From: Beta vulgaris subsp. vulgaris
Lineage: Eukaryota > Streptophyta > Magnoliopsida > Caryophyllales > Amaranthaceae
DNA length: 64,000 nt
Direction: 5' to 3'
Assembly (NCBI RefSeq): GCF_026745355.1
Contig: NC_079207.1
Location: forward strand, 30,782,507-30,846,506
Shown: piece after piece, positions 54,338-64,000 of the stretch
Position numbering within the stretch: the first letter of the stretch is position 1
How the letters are laid out: each line of letters opens with the position of its first letter
Program-made: the position numbers and the translations under genes
The notes under the pieces: model-generated
What the model saw: the letters and a program-made list of their open reading frames with translations, nothing else
Databases searched by the model: none
Told to the model about the DNA's origin: nothing

Positions 54338-57300
54338 GAAACCCCCTTTTTTACTGCGGTTTGTAAAATCGAAAGTCAAATTATACGGGTCGGGACGGAG
54401 AATGATTATGGATGCCCTGCAAACCAAAACCACTCTTCTACGCCAGAACCTCCTAAACAAGCAAAAGAACAACTCCAAAATTGTGTTTCGAAATGATATT
54501 CTAAAGCCCAATTTATTATTCATGATAATTAATTGTATTTGTTCCTAATTCTTTGAGAAGCCCAACTAATTAATAATTCATTGATTTAATTTAATAAATA
54601 GATATTTTAAATATACTTTTTTATATAGTAAAACTCAGATTTTATCCTGTAAAATAAGATATATGTAATTAAAGGATAAAAGAAATATTTTAAACGCGTT
54701 TTAAATAAAGCTAATAAAGACACGTCAGGAGCCAGGCTGGTGCGCCTAGCGCACCAACCTGCACTTGTCGCACGTTTGTGTGTCAGGCGCAACTCTGTCC
54801 ACCTGTGTGTCAGGTGCACTAATCTCCACATGACACGTGGATTTTTGACTCATTCAGAGTCATGCGTCAAGCGCACTTCTTTGCGCGAGACGCGTTGTTT
54901 CTTTCTTTAAAACGCGTGCCACGTGCACGCTTTTTACTAGGCGCAATGTCATTCTGCCTATAAATACCCCTAGTTTTCGGAATCAAGGACGCCTTTTTGA
55001 TTATTTACTTTTATGAATACAAAAAATCCTTACAGATACACTTCGACTCTCGAAATACTTCAATACTTCCAATCAATTCCTAATTACACTGCGTTCTTTT
55101 GTTCCACGATTGTTCCACCCAAAGACCGTTGTGTTCTTCAATTTAAACCGCATAGGTATTATAGGCGAAGATTTTTCAATTCCTTTAATGCATACACATG
55201 GTGTGAGCGAGTTTGTTTGAGTACCTGATTGTTAAGGTTTTATGAAAAATATGTTTTTGATGTCACCAACAATTCTTTAAAGAAAGAAGCATAAACCTAA
55301 TAGGATATTGGAAAACCATATGGACAAATTAGGGACTTACCCAATGTAGATTTCTCCATCTTGATTCCATAGATGGACAGGAACCAAAAAATTGAGGGTA
55401 AAATATAGTTACAAACTATATCGCCCATTGCTGGCCTCTACTAAATATCGATTCATTACAGATTTTATGCTAAAGAATAATCATATAACGTTTTAATACA
55501 CCCTAAAAATATTTAGTCTAAGTTGGTTCAACAAACGCATAATAACATTATATTTTTAATGACAAATTATTATGCAACCATATTACATAGTTCCTAGTAG
55601 GTTGTCCAAATTATCTAAATTAATTAGAACAGTTCTTAAAGTCTTATTTAGCTATAAATACAAAGTGGTAAATGTTGCAATCAGGCACAAAAAATAATAG
55701 TATGTTAATAAAGAGAAAATAAAATAAATACAAAGAGATATGTACAATATTTATCGTTGCAGGAATATATTAACAATCTACATCATAAATAGAATGTTAG
55801 TAACTTCAAGAAAATAAAAAAAATAAAAAAAAAAGAAATCATACCACTGCCTGAGGTCGTTGATTTGTATGGATTTTGGAAAATTGAATATTGTTTTAAA
55901 CAAATTGGTGATTAATGTTGTATGATATGCAACGTTGGTATTATTGCCTTTGTATTAGGCGTCTGATGTGGCGCAGGGATAGATGATGATGAATATATAA
56001 TTATTGATTAGTGTATAGGATAGTAGTTTGGTGTATGTTGGGCATGGGATAGTCTGTTGATGAAGTTAGACTTAGAGCATAATCAATGGTTTCCCTATAA
56101 TTTGTGGTCATTAATTATTTTATTACTTTCTCACTCTTTCACCTACCCCACCATTTTTTCTCTCTCCTCCATTTCCTTCTTTGCTCCCCTTTTTCTTGGG
56201 CATTAATTTCTTGGCCAAATTTTTCTCTCTTCTAATAAACTAATATTACTTTTATATTCTCTCTCCTCATAACCCACAAGAAGGGCAACCATTGGGAGCA
56301 CTCTTAGGAGGTCTGTGGCGAGGATTAGGCGTAATAGTATTAGAAAAGTGGTGCCGGGGAAGTATGAAGATCGTGAGTTGTGGATTATCGAAGGATTTCA
56401 GTTATTATGTGAGATGAGTGTATTATAGAAAATAGTTAGTAGGTTTCTAGATATTAATGTGAGATGAGTGTAGGTAGGTTTAGGTTGTTGGGTTGCAATA
56501 GGTTTTCAAAAATTATAGGTCTGTAAAAGAATTAAGAAAATAGTTAGTAGGATTCTAAAAGATTTTTGTTATAAATATTTTTATCAATATAGTTAGATAA
56601 AAGATATTTAAAAAAAGACACTGGTAAAAGATTATTTTAGACTTGTTCTTTATTCGTTCCTCAATCCGGACAAATTGGAGCAGGGCATTAGTCTTCATAG
56701 GGTACTAAATGGGCAGACATGATTAAGTGTCTACAGAAACCCCCTTTTTGACTGCGGTTTGTAAAATCGAAAGTCAAATTATACGGGTCGGGACGGAGAA
56801 TGATTATGGATGCCCTGCAAACCAAAACCACTCTTCTACGCCAGAACTCCTAAACAAGCAAAAGAACAACTCCAAAATTGTGTTTCGAAATGATATTCTA
56901 AAGCCCAATTTATTATTCATGATAATTAATTGTATTTGTTCCTAATTCTTTGAGAAGCCCAACTAATTAATAATTCATTGATTTAATTTAATAAATAGAT
57001 ATTTTCAAATATACTTTTTTATATAGTAAAACTCAGATTTTATCCTGTAAAATAAGATATATGTAATTAAAGGATAAAAGAAATATTTTAAACGCGTTTT
57101 AAATAAAGCTAATAAAGACACGTCAGGAGCCAGGCTGGTGCGCCTAGCGCACCAACCTGCACTTGTCGCACGTTTGTGTGTCAGGCGCAACTCTGTCCAC
57201 CTGTGTGTCAGGTGCACTAATCTCCACATGACACGTGGATTTTTGACTCATTCAGAGTCATGCGTCAAGCGCACTTCTTTGCGCGAGACGCGTTGTTTCT

Positions 57301-60300
57301 TTCTTTAAAACGCGTGCCATGTGCACGCTTTTTACTAGGCGCAATGTCATTCTGCCTATAAATACCCCTAGTTTTTCGGAATCAAGGACGCCTTTTTGAT
57401 TATTTACTTTTATGAATACAAAAAATCCTTACAGATACACTTCGACTCTCGAAATACTTTCAATACTTCCAATCAATTCCTAATTACACTGCGTTCTTTT
57501 GTTCCACGATTGTTCCGCCCAAAGACTGTTGTGTTCTTCAATTTAAACCGCATAGGTATTATAGGCGTAGATTTTTCAATTCCTTTAATGCATACACATG
57601 GTGTGAGCGAGTTTGTTTGAGTACCTGATTGTTAAGGTTTTATGAAAAATATGTTTTTGATGTCACCAACAATTCTTTAAAGAAAGAAGCATAAACCTAA
57701 TAGGATATTGGAAAACCATATGGACAAATTAGGGACTTACCCAATGTAGATTTCTCCATCTTGATTCCATAGATGGACAGGAACCAAAAAATTGAGGGTA
57801 AAATATAGTTACAAACTATATCGCCCATTGCTGGCCTCTACTAAATATCGATTCATTACAGATTTTATGCTAAAGAATAATCATATAACGTTTTAATACA
57901 CCCTAAAAATATTTAGTCTAAGTTGGTTCAACAAACACATAATAACATTATATTTTTAATGACAAATTATTATGCAACCATATTACATAGTTCCTAGTAG
58001 GTTGTCCAAATTATCTGAATTAATTAGAACAGTTCTTAAAGTCTTATTTAGCTATAAATACAAAGTGGTAAATGTTGCAATCAGGCACAAAAAATAATAG
58101 TATGTTAATAAAGAGAAAATAAAATAAATACAAAGAGATATGTACAATATTTATCGTTGCAGGAATATATTAACAATCTACATCATAAATAGAATGTTAG
58201 TAACTTCAAGAAAATAAAAAAAATAAAAAAAAAAAGAAATCATACCACTGCCTGAGGTCGTTGATTTGTATGGATCTTGGAAAATTGAATATTGTTTTAA
58301 ACAAATTGGTGATTAATGTTGTATGATATGCAACGTTGGTATTATTGCCTTTGTATTAGGCGTCTGATGTGGCGCAGGGATAGATGATGATGAATATATA
58401 ATTATTGATTAGTGTATAGGATAGTAGTTTGGTGTATGTTGGGTGGGATAGTCTGGTGATGAAGTTAGACTTAGAGCATAATCAATGGTTTCCCTATAAT
58501 TTGTGGTCATTAATTATTTTATTACTTTCTCACTCTTTCACCTACCCCACCATTTTTTCTCTCTCCTCCATTTCCTTCTTTGCTCCCCTTTTTCTTGGGC
58601 ATTAATTTCTTGGCCAAATTTTTCTCTCTTCTAATAAACTAATATTACTTTTATATTCTCTTCCTCATAACCCACAAGAAGGGCAACCATTGGGAGCACT
58701 CTTAGGAGTCTGTGGCGAGGATTAGGCGTAATAGTATTAGAAAAGTGGTGCCGGGGAAGTATGAAGATCGTGAGTTGTTGGATTATCGAAGGATTTCAGT
58801 TATTATGTGAGATGAGTGTATTATAGAAAATAGTTAGTAGGTTTCTAGATATTAATGTGAGATGAGTGTAGGTAGGTTTAGGTTGTTGGTTGCAATAGGT
58901 TTTAAAAGATTATAGGTCTGTAAAAGATTAAGAAAATAGTTAGTAGGTTTCTAAAAGATTTTGTTATAAATATTTTTATCAATATAGTTAGATAAAAGAT
59001 ATTTAAAAAAGACACTGGTAAAAGATTATTTAGACTTGTTCTTTATTCGTTCCTCAATCCGGACAATTGGAGCAGGGCATTAGTCTTCATAGGGTACTAA
59101 ATGGGCAGACGATTAAGTGTCTACGAAAACCCCTTTTTGACGCGGTTTGTAAAATCGAAAGTCAAATTATACGGGTCGGGACGGAGAATGATTATGGATG
59201 CCCTGCAAACCAAAACCACTCTTCTACGCCAGAACATCCTAAACAAGCAAAAGAACAACTCCAAAATTGTGTTTCGAAATGATATTCTAAAGCCCAATTT
59301 ATTATTCATGATAATTAATTGTATTTGTTCCTAATTCTTTGAGAAGCCCAACTAATTAATAATTCATTGATTTAATTTAATAAATAGATATTTTCAAATA
59401 TACTTTTTATATAGTAAAACTCAGATTTTATCCTGTAAAATAAGATATATGTAATAAAGGATAAAAGAAATATTTTAAACGCGTTTTAAATAAAGCTAAT
59501 AAAGACACGTCAGGAGCCAGGCTGGTGCGCCTAGCGCACCAACCTGCACTTGTCGCACGTTTGTGTTCAGGCGCAACTCTGTCCACCTGTTGTCAGGTGC
59601 ACTAATCTCCACATGACACGTGGATTTTTGACTCATTCAGAGTCATGCGTCAAGCGCACTTCTTTGCGCGAGACGCGTTGTTTCTTTCTTTAAAACGCGT
59701 GCCAGTGCACGCTTTTTACTAGGCGCAATGTCATTCTGCCTATAAATACCCCTAGTTTTTCGGAATCAAGGACGCCTTTTTGATTATTTACTTTTATGAA
59801 TACAAAAAATCCTTACAGATACACTTCGACTCTCGAAATACTTTCAATACTTCCAATCAATTCCTAATTACACTGCGTTCTTTTGTTCCACGATTGTTCC
59901 ACCAAAGACCTTGTGTTCTTCAATTTAAACCGCATAGGTATTATAGGCGTAGATTTTTCAATTCCTTTAATGCATACACATGGTGTGAGCGAGTTTGTTT
60001 GAGTACCTGATTGTTAAGGTTTTATGAAAAATATGTTTTTGATGTCACCAACAATTCTTTAAAGAAAGAAGCATACCTAATAGGATATTGGAAAACCATA
60101 TGGACAAATTAGGACTTACCCAATGTAGATTTCTCCATCTTGATTCCATAGATGGACAGGAACCAAAAAATTGAGGGTAAAATATAGTTACAAACTATAT
60201 CGCCCATTGCTGGCCTCTACTAAATATCGATTCATTACAGATTTATGCTAAAGAATAACATATGACGTTTTAATACACCCTAAAAATATTTAGTCTAAGT

Positions 60301-63300
60301 TGGTTCAACAAACACATAATAACATTATATTTTAATGACAAATTATTATGCAACCATATTACATAGTTCCTAGTAGGTTGTCCAAATTATCTGAATTAAT
60401 TAGAACAGTTCTTAAAGTCTTATTTAGCTATAAATACAAAGTGGTAAATGTTGCAATCAGGCACAAAAAATAATAGTATGTTAATAAAGAGAAAATAAAA
60501 TAAATACAAAGAGATATGTACAATATTTATCGTTGCAGGAATATATTAACAATCTACATCATAAATAGAATGTTAGTAACTTCAAGAAAATAAAAAAAAT
60601 AAAAAAAAAAGAAATCATACCACTACCTGAGGTCGTTGATTTGTATGGATCTTGGAAAATTGAATATTGTTTTAAACAAATTGGTGATTAATGTTGTATG
60701 ATATGCAACGTTGGTATTATTGCCTTTGTATTAGGCGTCTGATGTGGCACAGGGATAGATGATGATGAATATATAATTATTGATTAGTGTATAGGATAGT
60801 AGTTTGGTGTATGTTGGGCGTGGGATAGTCTGGTGATGAAGTTAGACATAGAGCACAATCAATGGTTTCCCTATAATTTGTGGTCATTAATTATTTTATT
60901 ACTTTCTCACTCTTTCACCTACCCCACCATTTTTTCTCTCTCCTCCATTTCCTTCTTTGCTCCCCTTTTTCTTGGGCATTAATTTCTTGGCCAAATTTTT
61001 TCTCTCTCCTAATAAACTAATATTACTTTTATATTCTCTCTCCTCATAACCCACAAGAAGGGCAACCATTGGGAGCACTCTTAGGAGGTCTGTGGCGAGG
61101 ATTAGGCGTAATAGTATTAGAAAAGTGGTGCCGGGGAAGTATGAAGATCGTGAGTTGTGGGATTATCGAAGGATTTCAGTTATTATGTGAGATGAGTGTA
61201 TTATAGAAAATAGTTAGTAGGTTTCTAGATATTAATGTGAGATGAGTGTAGGTAGGTTTAGGTTGTTGGGTTGCAATAGGTTTTCAAAAGATTATAGGTC
61301 TGTAAAAGATTAAGAAAATAGTTAGTAGGTTTCTAAAAGATTTTTGTTATAAATATTTTTTCAATATAGTTAGATAAAAGATATTTAAAAAAAGACACTG
61401 GTAAAAGATTATTTTAGACTTGTTCTTTATTCGTTCCTCAATCCGGACAAATTGGAGCAGGGCATTAGTCTTCATAGGGTACTAAATGGGCAGACACGAT
61501 TAAGTATCTACAGAAACCCCCTTTTTGACCGCGGTTTGTAAAATCGAAAGTCAAATTATACGGGTCGGGACGGAGAAGGATTATGGATGCCCTGCAAACC
61601 AAAACCACTCTTCTACGCCAGAACCTCCTAAACAAGCAAAAGAACAACTCCAAAATTGTGTTTCGAAATGATATTCTAAAGCCCAATTTATTATTCATGA
61701 TAATTAATTGTATTTGTTCCTAATTCTTTGAGAAGCCCAACTAATTAATAATTCATTGATTTAATTTAATAAATAGATATTTTCAAATATATTTTTTATA
61801 TGTAAAACTCAGATTTTATCCTGTAAAATAAGATATATGTAATTAAAGGATAAAAGAAATATTTTAAACGCGTTTTAAATAAAGCTAATAAAGACACGTC
61901 AGGAGCCAGGCTGGTGCGCCTAGCGCACCAACCTGCACTTGTCGCACGTTTGTGTGTCAGGCGCAACTCTGTCCACCTGTGTGTCAGGTGCACTAATCTC
62001 CACATGACACGTGGATTTTTGACTCATTCAGAGTCATGCGTCAAGCGCACTTCTTTGCGCGAGACGCGTTGTTTCTTTCTTTAAAACGCGTGCCACGTGC
62101 ACGCTTTTTACTAGGCGCAATGTCATTCTGCCTATAAATACCCCTAGTTTTTCGGAATCAAGGACGCCTTTTTGATTATTTACTTTTATGAATACAAAAA
62201 ATCCTTACAGATACACTTCGACTCTCGAAATACTTTCAATACTTCCAATCAATTCCTAATTACACTGCGTTCTTTTGTTCCACGATTGTTCCACCCAAAG
62301 ACCGTTGTGTTCTTCAATTTAAACCGCATAGGTATTATAGGCGTAGATTTTTCAATTCCTTTAATGCATACACACGGTGTGAGCGAGTTTGTTTGAGTAC
62401 CTGATTGTTAAGGTTTTATGAAAAATATGTTTTTGATGTCACCAACAATTCTTTAAAGGAAGAAGCATAAACCTAATAGGATATTGGAAAACCATATTGG
62501 ACAAATTAGGGACTTACCCAATGTAGATTTCTCCATCTTGATTCCATAGATGGACAGGAACCAAAAAATTGAGGGTAAAATATAGTTACAAACTATATCG
62601 CCCATTGCTGGCCTCTACTAAATATCGATTCATTACAGATTTTATGCTAAAGAATAATCATATAACGTTTTAATACGACCCTAAAAATATTTAGTCTAAG
62701 TTGGTTCAACAAACACATAATAAATTATATTTTTAATGACAAATTATTATGCAACCATATTACATAGTTCCTAGTAGGTTGTCCAAATTATCTGAATTAA
62801 TTAGAACAGTTCTTAAAGTCTTATTTAGCTATAAATACAAAGTGGTAAATGTTGCAATCAGGCACAAAAAATAATAGTATGTTAATAAAGAGAAAATAAT
62901 ATAAATACAAAGAGATATGTACAAATTTATCGTTGCAGGAATATATTAACAATCTACATCATAAATAGAATGTTTAACTTCAAGAAAATAAAAAAAATAA
63001 AAAAAAAGAAATCATACCACTGCCTGAGGTCGTTGATTTGTATGGATCTTGGAAAATTGAATATTGTTTTAAACAAATTGGTGATTAATGTTGTATGATA
63101 TGCAACGTTGGTATTATTGCCTTTGTATTAGGCGTGTGATGTGGCGCAGGGATAGATGATGATGAATATATAATTATTGATTATGTATAGGATAGTAGTT
63201 TGGTGTATGTTGGGCGTGGGATAGTCTGGTGATGAAGTTAGACCTTAGAGCACAATCAATGGTTTCCCTATAATTTGTGGTCATTAATTATTTATTACTT

Positions 63301-63755
63301 TCTCACTCTTTCACCTACCCCACCATTTTTTCTCTCTCCTCCATTTCCTTCTTTGCTCCCCTTTTTCTTGGGCATTAATTTCTTGGCCAAATTTTTTCTC
63401 TCTCCTAATAAACTAATATTACTTTTATATTCTCTCTGCTCATAACCCACAAGAAGGGCAACCATTGGGAGCACTCTTAGGAGGTCTGTGGCGAGGATTA
63501 GGCGTAATAGTATTAGAAAAGTGGTGCCGGGGAAGTATGAAGATCGTGAGTTGTGGGATTATCGAAGGATTTCAGTTATTATGTGAGATGAGTGTATTGT
63601 AGAAAATAGTTAGTAGGTTTGTAGATATTAATGTGAGATGAGTGTAGGTAGGTTTAGGTTGTTGGGTTGCAATAGGTTTTCAAAAGATTATAGGTCTGTA
63701 AAAGATTTAAGAAAATAGTTAGTAGGTTTCTAAAAGATTTTTGTTATAAATATTT

Positions 63756-64000
63756 GGGATATTCTATATGGTGGCCTCCAAGTTTCACTTTTTCTACATG
63801 GTGGCAAAGCAAAAAAAATATTATACAAAGTGACTCCTAACTTGAGGAGATTCTACATAGTGACCAATTTTTATAATTAATGGTTCAATAACTAAACCCT
63901 ATCCTTTCTCACTTAGCCCAACACCTTATCACTACCAACCAACCACCAGCCATGGCCACCACCTTCTTCTTCCATAATCATCCACCGCCGCGACCAATCT
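63756..64000. other. Unrelated sequence after the array
   Basis: Starts GGGATATTCTATATGGTGG, with TCTACATGGTGGC and TTCTACATAGTGACC recurring 31 and 94 bp on. An ATG at 63952 reads MATTFFFHNHPPPRPI to the window edge; it may or may not be a gene start. Confidence 0.35.

Larger units (their letters stand above)
52062..63755. repeat. Tandem array of 2.39-2.40-kb retrotransposon-derived units (4.9 copies)
   Basis: Units: 52062-54463, 54464-56860, 56861-59249, 59250-61638 and a partial one, 61639-63755, broken at TAAATATTT. All point the same way and are about 98-99 percent alike by eye. Each holds part of a plus-strand LTR with promoter (first ~764 bp), a complete minus-strand LTR (about 1.51 kb) with one MITE, and about 126 bp of minus-strand internal 3' end. 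No coding region; the repeated 62-78-codon frames are LTR sequence. Confidence 0.95.

Noticed and set aside
52206..62396. Repeated 69-78-codon frames in every array unit (minus at 52206, 54607, 57005, 61796; plus at 52596, 55013, 57396, 59780, 62172)
   Set aside because: They fall in LTR U3 and transcribed regions, cross the TATA/R boundary and match no domain. Their repetition follows from the DNA repeat, not from protein conservation.

Overview
The window is a slice of a plant nuclear genome, most likely a dicot. It is AT-rich, has no operons, and contains Ty1/copia, Athila-like and Tat/Ogre-like LTR retrotransposons, L1-type LINEs, CACTA, hAT, Harbinger and Stowaway elements and a Helitron-like element. 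Almost all of it is transposable-element DNA in nested layers. No intact host gene was found. The only host-gene traces are a broken SC35-like SR splicing-factor fragment (33.6-34.2 kb, minus) and a possible terminal exon split by an LTR element (30.0/32.6 kb, minus).

Layout. 1-12.1 kb: two LINE 3' ends facing each other. The minus-strand one is split by a young copia element (690-11439; 188-bp LTRs with 2 differences; TSD ACCCC). That copia is itself split by a 473-bp hAT-type MITE (2275-2747) and by a rearranged minus-strand chromovirus-like gypsy (4733-9929). 12.8-13.3 kb: a CACTA transposase N-terminal fragment. 14.1-21.7 kb: several MITEs, a foldback element and a 4.3-kb Helitron-like element. 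22.1-24.5 kb: a decayed L1 LINE, cut at 24480 by a Tat/Ogre-type LTR.

24.5-52 kb: Tat/Ogre-type material (LTR 24481-27539, minisatellite leader at 35.5 kb, gag at 36.2-37.5 kb, 3' end and polypurine tract at 51.2-51.97 kb). It is interrupted by a CACTA in the LTR, a Harbinger-like element with decamer arrays, a small gag-only LTR element, a hAT MITE, and a second CACTA-like element (about 38206-50922). The last of these is in turn split by a 10.9-kb minus-strand Athila-like element (39392-50259). Whether the two Tat-like LTRs belong to one insertion is not settled, because their LTRs differ considerably.

52.06-63.76 kb: a head-to-tail array of about 4.9 copies of a 2.39-2.40-kb unit. Each unit joins a truncated plus-strand Tat-type LTR tail-to-tail with a complete minus-strand LTR (which carries a MITE) and a piece of internal 3' end. 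The array looks like a retrotransposon-derived satellite at an early stage and is the most unusual structure here. The last 245 bases are unrelated sequence.
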